Assembly: GCA_910587815.1 (NCBI GenBank)
Contig: CAJUNK010000013.1
Span: 14,187-78,186, forward strand
Reading direction: 5' to 3'
DNA: 64,000 nucleotides
Source: Candidatus Gastranaerophilales bacterium
GTDB taxonomy: Bacteria > Cyanobacteriota > Vampirovibrionia > Gastranaerophilales > Gastranaerophilaceae
The notes under the pieces were generated by a model that saw nothing but the letters and a program-made list of their open reading frames with translations, did not search any database and was not told the DNA's origin. Positions 25,339 through 33,294 of the stretch are shown in pieces. Numbering within the stretch: the first letter of the stretch is position 1; each line of letters starts with the position of its first letter. Made by a program: the position numbers and the translations under genes.

Positions 25339-25998
25339 TTATAAACCTCTGCTTAAATTTTTAATTACTCTGCCTTTTATATTAACTACGGTGCCACTAT
25401 CATATTTAATAATTTCTGTTTCATATTTATTATTGTCTGAAATTATTTCAAGGTTACCATCAAACCTCAATCGTAATCTTTTTATAAACCAATCGCCAAA
25501 CTTTTCAATGACAAAGACGCCACCGTTATTAAAATTACAATCTCCAAAATTTACAAGTACATCATCACCGCTAAATATTGTAGGCTCCATGCTATCACCC
25601 GTTGCCGTAAAAACTTTTAGATTACTATGATTCCCGACCCTAAATATATTTTGAATTAATTTTTTGCCAAGGGTAATTGGTGTAACCTCCGCTTCATCTA
25701 AAACAACAGTACCAATGCCGCAACTTGGAGTTATGTGCACACGCTCGAGAGTGATACAATCTTCATCCTTGTTGCTAAAGGGGGTGCCTTCGCCTGTTAA
25801 AAGCCATTTGAAATCAACATTGTAATATTTAGAAATTTCTAATGCTAAAGATGACGATATTGATTTCACTTTTCCAGAGCGAATTTCGGAAAATTTAGAA
25901 GGACTAACCTTTAAGGACTTAGCAAATTCGTATTCTGAGATTCCAGGTTTAACCTGATTGTTTTCAAGTATATATGCTATTCTTTCGATTAGTTCCAT
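25339..25998 (-). CDS. Phage repressor (XRE helix-turn-helix plus S24 peptidase)
   Basis: The 219-residue product has an N-terminal helix-turn-helix (SEYEFAKSLKVSPSKFSEIR) and a C-terminal S24 domain with catalytic serine 136 in TATGDSMEPTIFSGDD and lysine 173 in WFIKRLRLR. A CG pair at 93-94 could be the self-cleavage site. It would keep the prophage silent and be cleaved on DNA damage. Its gene diverges from the ner-like gene over the operator region. Confidence 0.9.
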   Translation of the reverse strand: MELIERIAYILENNQVKPGISEYEFAKSLKVSPSKFSEIRSGKVKSISSSLALEISKYYNVDFKWLLTGEGTPFSNKDEDCITLERVHITPSCGIGTVVLDEAEVTPITLGKKLIQNIFRVGNHSNLKVFTATGDSMEPTIFSGDDVLVNFGDCNFNNGGVFVIEKFGDWFIKRLRLRFDGNLEIISDNNKYETEIIKYDSGTVVNIKGRVIKNLSRGL

Positions 25999-26013
25999 TT
26001 TTCTGGCTATTTA

Positions 26014-26056
26014 TGTATAAATTTCTATTGACATTATATAGAAATTTCTATATAAT
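26014..26056 (+). promoter_or_regulatory. Early promoter with repressor operators
   Basis: A consensus promoter TTGACA (26028-26033), 17 bases, TATAAT (26051-26056) faces the ner-transposase operon. The spacer contains a perfect palindrome TATAGAAATTTCTATA (26037-26052). A second, imperfect copy (13 of 16 bases) lies at 26014-26029 over the -35. Repressor binding to these two sites would close the promoter. Confidence 0.8.
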
Positions 26057-26098
26057 TATTTCATAAGTTTAATTTTTAACTTGTTTAAAGGTAAAAAA

Positions 26099-26311
26099 AT
26101 GGTAACACAAACAAAAATTAAATCCGACAGAAACTTAAAAAATATTAAGCGGGCCTATGAAATTAAATATCGCTTAAAAATTGCCGGTCTTACACAAAGA
26201 GACATTAAAAAAGCTTTGAATATTTCTGATACTGCCGTATATAGGGCAATTTTCGGATTATCAAAAATAAGCCGGGTCGATAGATGGCTTAAAGAAAATT
26301 TGGGGGTGTAG
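26099..26311 (+). CDS. Ner-like DNA-binding protein
   Basis: The 70-residue product has a helix-turn-helix (AGLTQRDIKKALNISDTAVYR) of the Ner/Nlp type. It starts at the ATG at 26099-26101 with AAAGGT before it; an upstream TTG would add six residues. It is first in the early operon, where Mu Ner turns down the early and repressor promoters. Confidence 0.75.
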   Translation: MVTQTKIKSDRNLKNIKRAYEIKYRLKIAGLTQRDIKKALNISDTAVYRAIFGLSKISRVDRWLKENLGV

Positions 26312-26312
26312 A

Positions 26313-26456
26313 ATGACGGAAATTTTTTGTTATTTTTTAAGCCTATATTTGCTTTGGGGTTTTTCACTTAAATTTAAATCTTTTGCATTAGTTATAATTG
26401 CAGGATTCTTTTATTTTTATTTTACAGAAGCAATTTTGGAGATTTTCTTTAAATAA
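26313..26456 (+). CDS. 47-residue membrane peptide, coupled to the transposase gene
   Basis: The open frame starts at the ATG at 26313-26315 (sequence MTEIFCYFLSLYLLWGFS...) and ends in TAATG, so its stop overlaps the transposase start by one base. The middle is hydrophobic and aromatic-rich. It may couple translation to the transposase or act on its own. It is small and unlike any family I know. Confidence 0.55.
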   Translation: MTEIFCYFLSLYLLWGFSLKFKSFALVIIAGFFYFYFTEAILEIFFK

Positions 26457-28390
26457 TGATTCAGAATGTTTCAAAAACTTCATATTTAAGTATAAAAGAA
26501 ATTGCTGAATTTACGGGAGTTTCTACAGAAACTTTAAAAAAGCGCTGCCAAAGGAGTCGTTACACGTATAAGCTTTCACAAAACAAACTTGGGGGCGGTA
26601 AGTCCGGGCAGAAATACGAAATTCTTGTTTCATCTTTAGAAAAAGAACTTCAAGAAAAAATTTACTCTACGGATACTAAATATGGTGATAGGCAGGAGGG
26701 CTTATCTTGTCTTCCTGCATTTTCTTTAAATCAAGAAGCTGTAATCCCTGATTCAGCTAAAAAAATTGCTCTTGCAAAAGTGGATGTTCTTTCGCTTTGG
26801 CAGGATTATAGAATTAATTATAGTAACAAAAAACAAGCTGATAATGATTTTGTTATGGGGTTTAATTCAGGAATTATTTCAAACCCTTTGTTTAATATCT
26901 TGGACAAGGTTTCAAAAGGCAGCCTTTACAGGTGGCAAAAAACATTGTCTGAAAACAACGGTGATTATACTGCATTAATTAATAACTATAATTATAAAGG
27001 TGAATCTATCTTAACAAATTCTCTAACGGATGAAGAAAAGCTTGCCTTTATTAATATATATTATAACGATGCCAAATTTAATTTAAAAAGCGCATATAAT
27101 ATTTTAAAATTTCAGTTTGAAAAAGACGGTAAAGCAGTAAAATCAGAGGCTACATATAGGCGCTTTATAAACTTTATACAAAAAAATCATAATGATGTCC
27201 ATATTTTAGCGAGAGACGGAGAAAAGAAGCTTAAAGACACTGTAGCTCCTTATTTAAGGCGTGATTTATCTTCTATAGGTGTAGGTGATGCGCTTGTAGC
27301 TGATGGTAACAAACTTGATTTTCAGGTGTTAAATCCTTTTACCGGGAAACCCTGCCGTGCTATATGGATTGTATTTTATGATTGGATTTCAAAGGATGTT
27401 GCCGGTTCTGAAATTATGCTTACAGAGAATACACAAGCAATATCTTCAGCTTTAAGGAATGCTATTTTAAGACTTGGGAAAATTCCAAAGTATGTGTACT
27501 TGGATAACGGCGGGGCCTTCAAGAGCCAATATTTTACCGGTGTTAAAAACTTTAAAGAAACCGGACTTCAAGGTGTTTATCAAAATCTTGGCATTACGGT
27601 TAAATTTGCCCAACCCTATAATGGCAGGGCCAAAGTTGTTGAAAGATTTTTCGGTGAATTTGTAAAATCCTGTCCACCGGCAGTTTCATCGTATATTGGG
27701 AATTCTATTGAAAATCGTCCGGCACATTTGAGGCGTAATGAGGAATTTCATAAAAATCTGCATCAAAATGATAAAATTCCAACCATTGAACAAGCAAAAA
27801 TGATTATCGAATCCTGGCTTGAATATTATCGTACCCGTCCTTGTAAACACGTTAAAGGTAGAACTATAGGCGAAGCTTTTAATGATGCCCGGGGTACCGG
27901 TGTGGATATCGACATGCTTGATGAATTAATGATGTCGTCTGAAATTAGAACCGCCCGCCGCAATACTATACGGATGTTCAACCAGGAATATGAAACAACT
28001 GCTTTGTATGGCAAAACCGGTAAATTTGTTGTTAAATACAGCCTTTTTGATATTTCAAAAATTAAAATTTATTCCCTTAAAGGCGAGTATATAGGGGAAG
28101 CTAAAACCGTTGTTCCTGTTAACGCACTTGCAAGAGAAACGGGCAGTACGTTTGATATTTATACATATAGGCGCAAATTAAAAGAACAAAAGGCGCTTAT
28201 TGATTCAACTAAAAAGAAAACAAAAGCTTTAATAAATGCTTCAAATCCTATTAATGCGTTTAATTCTATTGAATGGGCGCAGGAAAAAACCGTGCCCATA
28301 AAAAATAGACAATCAAAACGCAAACTTGAAATAACTATATATGAAGATTTGCACAAAGTGCAAATTGAAAAGAGAAGGATAGAAATGTGA
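26456..28390 (+). CDS. MuA-like transposase
   Basis: The 644-residue product has an N-terminal Mu DNA-binding domain (residues 5-70, KEIAEFTGVSTETLKKRCQ), an integrase-type catalytic domain and a C-terminal part. The DDE residues are D283 (LVADGNKLDF), D350 (YLDNGGAF) and E396 (VVERFFGEF). It binds the TTTGAGAA sites at both ends and inserts the phage with a five-base duplication, in line with GTTTT here. It is followed by the MuB gene. Confidence 0.93.
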   Translation: MIQNVSKTSYLSIKEIAEFTGVSTETLKKRCQRSRYTYKLSQNKLGGGKSGQKYEILVSSLEKELQEKIYSTDTKYGDRQEGLSCLPAFSLNQEAVIPDSAKKIALAKVDVLSLWQDYRINYSNKKQADNDFVMGFNSGIISNPLFNILDKVSKGSLYRWQKTLSENNGDYTALINNYNYKGESILTNSLTDEEKLAFINIYYNDAKFNLKSAYNILKFQFEKDGKAVKSEATYRRFINFIQKNHNDVHILARDGEKKLKDTVAPYLRRDLSSIGVGDALVADGNKLDFQVLNPFTGKPCRAIWIVFYDWISKDVAGSEIMLTENTQAISSALRNAILRLGKIPKYVYLDNGGAFKSQYFTGVKNFKETGLQGVYQNLGITVKFAQPYNGRAKVVERFFGEFVKSCPPAVSSYIGNSIENRPAHLRRNEEFHKNLHQNDKIPTIEQAKMIIESWLEYYRTRPCKHVKGRTIGEAFNDARGTGVDIDMLDELMMSSEIRTARRNTIRMFNQEYETTALYGKTGKFVVKYSLFDISKIKIYSLKGEYIGEAKTVVPVNALARETGSTFDIYTYRRKLKEQKALIDSTKKKTKALINASNPINAFNSIEWAQEKTVPIKNRQSKRKLEITIYEDLHKVQIEKRRIEM

Positions 28391-28397
28391 GGTTAAA

Positions 28398-29327
28398 ATG
28401 ACAGAATTAATGGAAGTAAAATTTAACAAAGAAATTCAAAACAGTATTAAACAGCTAATTGATGAAAAGAAACTCAATCTTTCAACTATTGCAAAAGGCG
28501 TAAACAAATCCCCATCAACCCTTAGTTTGTATATTTCAGGAAAATACACTGGGGATGTGGTGGCACTTGAGGATGATTTAAAAAATTATTTAAGCCTGTT
28601 TAGTAAAAAAGAAAATACCGAAAACAAAACCCTTGATTTTGTCGAAACAACGATTGCAAAAAGACTGTTCCATGCTGCAAATATGTGTCAACTAAAGGGT
28701 AAAATGGGTGTATGTTATGGAACTCCGGGAATTGGTAAAACAACAGCTATCAACGAATACAAAAAAACATCTTCAGGTGTTATTGTGGTCGACCCTTTTG
28801 AACAGTCAAGTGCCAGAGAAGTTTTAAAACAAATAGCAAATCACCTCAAATTAAGTTACTTAAATAATACAAGCCTCGATGAATTTACTTCAAACGTAAT
28901 TAAAAAGCTTGAAAAGAACAAGTACATAATCATTATTGATGAGGCTGAAAACCTGAAAATAGAGGTTTTTAAAACCATTAGAAAAATTCACGACAGAACA
29001 AAAAATAATTGTGGTGTTTTATTTGTTGGTACAGATGAATTACGCGCACTTTTGCAAAAGGTACAAAGTGGATTTCCATATATTTCAAGCCGAATAGGGT
29101 ATCTTGAGAAACTTGATGCGCTTAAAATGAACGACATTGAAAAACTTGTGCATCAATATTTTCCATCTTGTAACGATAGGTTAGTTCAATATATTGCCAT
29201 ATCAACAAATTATAATGCCCGTTCAATTCAGAACCTGTTAGACCTTTGTTTTGATTTTGTAAAATCCGAAAACATTGAACTTGATATCGATGTAATTGAT
29301 GCTGCAAGGGAGAAGCTTTTAATATGA
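28398..29327 (+). CDS. MuB-like AAA ATPase (transposition target selector)
   Basis: The 309-residue product has an N-terminal helix-turn-helix (LNLSTIAKGVNKSPSTLSLY), a Walker A GTPGIGKTT at about residues 108-116 and a Walker B IIIIDEAENL near residue 175. MuB picks target DNA and stimulates MuA. It starts eight bases after the transposase stop and overlaps GemA. Confidence 0.9.
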   Translation: MTELMEVKFNKEIQNSIKQLIDEKKLNLSTIAKGVNKSPSTLSLYISGKYTGDVVALEDDLKNYLSLFSKKENTENKTLDFVETTIAKRLFHAANMCQLKGKMGVCYGTPGIGKTTAINEYKKTSSGVIVVDPFEQSSAREVLKQIANHLKLSYLNNTSLDEFTSNVIKKLEKNKYIIIIDEAENLKIEVFKTIRKIHDRTKNNCGVLFVGTDELRALLQKVQSGFPYISSRIGYLEKLDALKMNDIEKLVHQYFPSCNDRLVQYIAISTNYNARSIQNLLDLCFDFVKSENIELDIDVIDAAREKLLI

Positions 29328-29788
29328 TGAAAAGCACGCCAAAACAACGTCAATTTATAGGTTTTCTAAGGAAACAGTTAAATATAGATACTGAAACATA
29401 TTTAGATATTTTGCAAAGCTATGGTGTAGATTCTAGCAAAGATTTAACCAGGGGCCAAGCTGAAGAATTACTCCAAAGCCTCAAATGCAAAGCTGCAGAA
29501 ATTGGAGCATATAAGTCAAAAACAGGCAGCCACTACACTAAATACAATAACATGTCTGGCAGATACGGAATGGGAACACCGGCACAACTTCGAAAAATCG
29601 ATGCTATGTGGAAAAATATTTCAAATCAGCCTACAGATACAGCTAAGGAAAAGGCTTTAAATTCATTCATAGAAAGAATTACAGGCAAAAAAAGATTAAG
29701 CTTTTTAACTCAAAATGAAATAAGCAAGGTTATAAAAGCTATTCAGGTTATGGAACAAAATCAGAAGGAGAAGATTAAAAATGGCTAA
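29324..29788 (+). CDS. GemA-like regulator (gp16, DUF1018)
   Basis: The 154-residue product starts with KSTPKQRQFIGFLRKQLN and RGQAEELLQSLK in the DUF1018 pattern, with GTPAQLRKIDAMWKNI in the second half. In Mu GemA affects host gene expression and DNA gyrase. It overlaps the MuB gene by four bases and the Gam gene by eight. Confidence 0.82.
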   Translation: MMKSTPKQRQFIGFLRKQLNIDTETYLDILQSYGVDSSKDLTRGQAEELLQSLKCKAAEIGAYKSKTGSHYTKYNNMSGRYGMGTPAQLRKIDAMWKNISNQPTDTAKEKALNSFIERITGKKRLSFLTQNEISKVIKAIQVMEQNQKEKIKNG

Positions 29789-30275
29789 GAAAAAGGAAAG
29801 TGTATTAAAGTCATGGGATGAAGTGGATAAATCACTTAAAAAACTAGGTGAGCTGGAAATTCAAAAAACCAAGTTGGATGGTGAATTAACCATAAAAATT
29901 AATGAATTGAAGGAAGAATATTCAACCAAAGGTGTTGCTATAAAGAAAGAAGCCGAGGATATCAAAAAAGAAATTAGCCGTTTTTGTGAACAGAATAAGG
30001 ATTCCTTTGTCAACAAACGAAACAAAAAGCTTAATTTTGGAACCTTGTCATACAAAATAACAAAAAAAGTCCTTTGCCCCTGTGTTGCAACTGTTATTAA
30101 GGCAATAAAGGCGCTTAATTTAGACTTTTGTTTAAGAATTAAGGAAGAAATCGAAAAAGATAAGTTAAAGGAACTGGATGCAAACACTTTAACAAAAATC
30201 GGTGTATCAATAATCAAGGAAGACAAGCTTTCAATCGAGCCCAATATGGCAGAAATTGCGGCATTAATCAGCTAG
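29781..30275 (+). CDS. Gam-like DNA-end-binding protein
   Basis: The 164-residue product follows the Mu Gam family: long helices (LGELEIQKTKLDGELTIKIN) and a beta hairpin with KLNFGTLSYKIT. Gam protects linear phage DNA from RecBCD-type nucleases by binding ends. It lies between GemA and Mor in the early operon. Confidence 0.82.
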   Translation: MAKKKESVLKSWDEVDKSLKKLGELEIQKTKLDGELTIKINELKEEYSTKGVAIKKEAEDIKKEISRFCEQNKDSFVNKRNKKLNFGTLSYKITKKVLCPCVATVIKAIKALNLDFCLRIKEEIEKDKLKELDANTLTKIGVSIIKEDKLSIEPNMAEIAALIS

Positions 30276-30283
30276 GAGGGAAA

Positions 30284-30652
30284 ATGACAATAATTAAATG
30301 TGGAGGTATTGAAGTCGACACCGAAAAGCTAACTGTAGATGATATGCCAACAGAAGTTTTTAGAGAAATTTTTGAATTATGTGGCGTAAATGTCGCTATG
30401 GAATTGCTTCTTAATATGCCTGGTAATATCATTCAGGTTCCTGCTCGCGGTTTGGCTAACATAGAAAAGAGACTTATACTACAGGCATTTGAAAAATTTC
30501 CACCAACCACAGCTTTAATACGGCGTCTTTGCAGGGATTTTAAAACAAGTGAATGGTATATAAGGGACCTTTTGGTGCAAAACAAAAAGCAAGTACCCTG
30601 CGATGGGCAAGGACACTTGGATTTTATAAATAGTGAAGGAGAAGTACAGTGA
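30284..30652 (+). CDS. Mor-family transcription activator
   Basis: The 122-residue product has an N-terminal dimer domain (LTVDDMPTEVFREIFELCGV) and a C-terminal helix-turn-helix (FPPTTALIRRLCRDFKTSEWY) of Mor/C type. AGGAGG lies seven bases before its ATG. It is the best candidate to activate the CTTATATG promoters at 7865-7903 and 18256-18350, which lack a -35 box. Confidence 0.82.
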   Translation: MTIIKCGGIEVDTEKLTVDDMPTEVFREIFELCGVNVAMELLLNMPGNIIQVPARGLANIEKRLILQAFEKFPPTTALIRRLCRDFKTSEWYIRDLLVQNKKQVPCDGQGHLDFINSEGEVQ

Positions 30653-30915
30653 TAATATTTGGAATTATTTTATTAATCCTATTAATTGCAACATTAAAAT
30701 ATCTAAATTATACAAATAAACTTGTGAAAAACATGGGTTATTATGTATTTTGCCCGCAAGGCAGAGAGCCAAGGGTTGTCCATTGGTCTTTTGAAACTGC
30801 CTACAGGGAAGCTGTAAGATTACATTTTAAACATCCATATAACGATTTTTTAATTTTAAAAATTGAACACTTGATACGCAAACAAAATATCAATGATGAC
30901 GAAATTCCATTTTAA
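30649..30915 (+). CDS. Small membrane-anchored phage protein
   Basis: The 88-residue product starts at a GTG that overlaps the Mor stop and has GGAG before it. It has an N-terminal membrane segment (IIFGIILLILLIATLKYL) and a soluble part with no recognised family. It is the last early gene before the terminator. Confidence 0.55.
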   Translation: MIIFGIILLILLIATLKYLNYTNKLVKNMGYYVFCPQGREPRVVHWSFETAYREAVRLHFKHPYNDFLILKIEHLIRKQNINDDEIPF

Positions 30916-30936
30916 AACCTAAATACCTTTTAACTT

Positions 30937-30975
30937 AAGACGGATGATAAAATCGGATTCCGTCTTTTCTTTTTA
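30937..30975 (+). terminator. Terminator of the early operon
   Basis: AAGACGGA (30937-30944) pairs with TCCGTCTT (30959-30966) followed by TTCTTTTT. It ends early transcription before the right prophage end and limits read-through into host DNA. Confidence 0.75.
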
Positions 30976-31404
30976 GTTTAATAAACAATTTGTTGTGTAT
31001 TTTGATATATAAAGTATATATTTTTAAGAATGAATTTTGTCCCTCACCTGTCCCCCACCACCTTTTATTTTTGTTTTGAATTTAATAAAATTATCTTTGA
31101 AAATTGTGTAGAAAATAACTTAGTTTTTACTTTTTTTAAAAAATTAAAACCTATTTTAAAATTCTTTTAAAAGTTTTTAAATTGCATATTTCGGACATAA
31201 ATTCTAAGGAAAATTTAAAACTTTTTTAAAATCTTTTTAAAAAGTTCTTAAAAATTTAAAACATTGATTTTTAAGAAAAATGCATATTTCCCAACTTGTC
31301 CCCCAGTATTTTTAATTATTTTTGTAAAAATCTTGAAAATCCCTGTAAATATTGAGTAAAAACCCTGTAATTTTTCTGTAAAAAAATGGTAAAAACTGAA
31401 AAAA
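30976..31404. other. Non-coding right-end region of the prophage
   Basis: No gene is seen. Two copies of TGTCCCCCA (31049-31057 and 31297-31305) follow similar TTTTTAAGAA stretches. The middle is very rich in TTTTAAAA runs, and CCCTGTAA-type repeats lie near 31350-31380. This may hold accessory transposition sites, or only AT-rich spacer. Confidence 0.5.
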
Positions 31405-31492
31405 TTCTCAAACCTCAAAACACCCCTAAAACTCCTATTGTATAAGCAATTTACCCCATTTTAAAAATTCTCAAACTTCCAGTCTCTTCACA
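31405..31492 (-). repeat. Right prophage end with two transposase-type binding sites
   Basis: Read on the minus strand the terminus is TGTGAAGAGACTGGAAGTTTGAGAA (first site 31468-31482 on the plus strand). A second GAGGTTTGAGAA site lies at 31405-31416. Both match the left-end sites, giving imperfect terminal inverted repeats. Phage sequence also supplies the last codons and the stop codon of the truncated host gene. Confidence 0.8.
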
Positions 31493-32691
31493 GTTTTATA
31501 GATTCTATATCGTTTTCTGAAATATTTGCGGTATTTTGGTATGCAGCATAATGTTTTTAGTAAAAAATATATTAGCTGTTTATATTTTATATTTTTAATT
31601 TTTGGATATATAAACTTAACTATAAGTTGATTTAGCTTGTCTGTATCGACATCATCTTTTATATAACTGTATTTTTGCTTATCTGAATAAGCAGATAGCC
31701 AATTTACTATAAAATCAAAATAATATTTTCTGTAATTTATTTTTTTATCTGGCAATTTGAATTCTAATTTATTAAATAATTTACGTAAATCATTAGTTGT
31801 TGTGATTAAAAACGGGCCGACTGTGTGTAATACAGGCAGCGGATTGACATTAGCATTGATTGTGTATAATATAGTATCTTTCTTTTTGAAATATTCTTCT
31901 TGCTGTAAATTGCGTCCACTTCTTTCTAGTTGAATTATCGTTGCATTGTTTTTGCAGAATACTGCATTTAATGGCAAGGTTCCATTTAATGCTGCCATAT
32001 ATGTGCAATTTTTATAATAAGAAATTTGTTCTTCTAAAGACATTTTTTCCGGGTGCAGTATTTTAAAATCATTAAGTTTAAAGATTTTCTCTAATTCTTC
32101 TTCGTTAATACTGGAATCATTAAAGTTTGTGCGCGATAAATATATTTTTTTTGTATTTTTAGCTTGAACTTTATTTGCTACATATTCAAATGGATATAAA
32201 TATTCGTTTTTTACAATATATTTTAAGTACATTGCAGACATTTCAGGAATTATAACTTCTTTAAATTGAGTATGTTTATTTATGTAAATTATATTCTTCT
32301 TATCAATGTCTAAAAGATTAAAAAAATCTACCATATATTGTGCTGGTTTATTAAGAATTGAAAAAGCTATTTTATAGTCTTGTGGATTATTTTTTAAATA
32401 ATAATATAGTCTGGTTGTTCCTTCTAGGATAAAATGTCCATAATGTGACATTAACCAGCCACCGTATATCACTGTTTCATTTATAAATGGCATATTTGAT
32501 GGTATATTTGGGTTTCTAATTGAAAAGTCGTTGTTATCAAAACTTGTTCTTGTGTATGAAATATCTATAATTTTTCCGTCATGTGTACAGACGCAAGAAT
32601 TTGAGATATTGTTTTCGTGCATTTCTGGTAAAATAATTCCATTCTGAATGCTTATAGAAGTTAAAGTATCTTTTTGATATTCAAAGGTCAT
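31471..32691 (-). pseudogene. GT61-like glycosyltransferase, 5' portion broken by the prophage
   Basis: The 406-residue frame covers most of a DUF563/GT61-type glycosyltransferase (NETVIYGGWLMSHYGHFILEG and FKILHPEKMSLEEQI, also AALNGTLPLNAVFCKN). A homologue at 34458-35717 has the same blocks. Only 31493-32691 is host sequence: the last codons, ending KRLEV and stop, come from phage DNA. The true gene continues into 1-109. Whether the short form is active is unknown; the glycan made here may therefore differ in lysogens. The start overlaps the next gene. Confidence 0.85.
31493..31497. repeat. Target-site duplication, right copy (GTTTT)
   Basis: GTTTT follows the terminal CA at 31491-31492 and matches the left copy at 105-109. 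Removing one copy together with the element restores the host reading frame. Confidence 0.85.
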
Positions 32692-33227
32692 TTATTGATT
32701 CCTTGTCTAAAATTTTCTTTTTCTATTGAAAGGTGAGCTATATCTTTATATTCGCCATTTTTGTAAATATGATTTTTAAATAATCCATCCTGAACAAAAC
32801 CGATTTTTTTATAAGAATTTAGCGCCCTTAAATTATCTGCAAAAACTTCACAATATACCTTATTTAAATTCAGGTGATTAAAAGCGTATTCTAAGATAAG
32901 CTTAATTGCCTGTGTACCAAGGCCTTTACCCCTTGAAGAATCATTTGCAATTAAAACCCTTCCCATTTCGCATTTTTTATTTCTTAAATCAATATCAAGC
33001 AAAGATATCATACCAATATCTATATTGGAATCATTTTCTGTGATTATAAAATTGATTTCATTTGTTTTATTTAAGCAGTTTTGAACCCAGCTTTTATTAG
33101 AATAGCTGCTATTTGGTGTGTATTCATAAAAATAATCATAATTATCTTCAAAAAAGCGCCATTTGCGCAGTATATCAGAATCTTCAAGTTCTAATGGTCT
33201 TAATTTTATATCATTATTTTTTAACAT
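32688..33227 (-). CDS. GNAT N-acetyltransferase (PseH-like)
   Basis: The product of about 179 residues starts MLKNNDIKLRPLELEDSDIL and has the GNAT acetyl-CoA loop RGKGLGTQAIKLIL near residue 105 and ALNSYKKIGFVQDG at the end. It should acetylate an amino sugar made by the DegT enzyme upstream. I place the start at 33225-33227 with AAAGG before it. The frame is also open upstream to the G9 tract and could fuse to the DegT enzyme. Confidence 0.85.
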   Translation of the reverse strand: MLKNNDIKLRPLELEDSDILRKWRFFEDNYDYFYEYTPNSSYSNKSWVQNCLNKTNEINFIITENDSNIDIGMISLLDIDLRNKKCEMGRVLIANDSSRGKGLGTQAIKLILEYAFNHLNLNKVYCEVFADNLRALNSYKKIGFVQDGLFKNHIYKNGEYKDIAHLSIEKENFRQGINK

Positions 33228-33294
33228 TATTTTTACCTTTGTGTTTTGATTATTTTTTATGCGGCGGCAAGTTTTTGCAATTTGAAAATTCTTA

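Larger units (their letters stand above)
110..31492. mobile_element. Mu-like transposable prophage with a contractile tail
   Basis: The element begins TG and ends CA, is bounded by a 5-bp direct repeat GTTTT and has related termini (19 of the first 25 bases match in inverted orientation). It encodes MuA- and MuB-like proteins, Ner-like, GemA, Gam and Mor regulators, gp28/gp29-like terminase and portal, a MuF protein and a P2-like tail. All expected structural modules are present with intact frames, so it may be active. It lies inside a host glycosyltransferase gene. The transposition module is at the right end reading outward, unlike phage Mu. Lysis is less clear: an amidase is present but no convincing holin. 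Confidence 0.95.
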
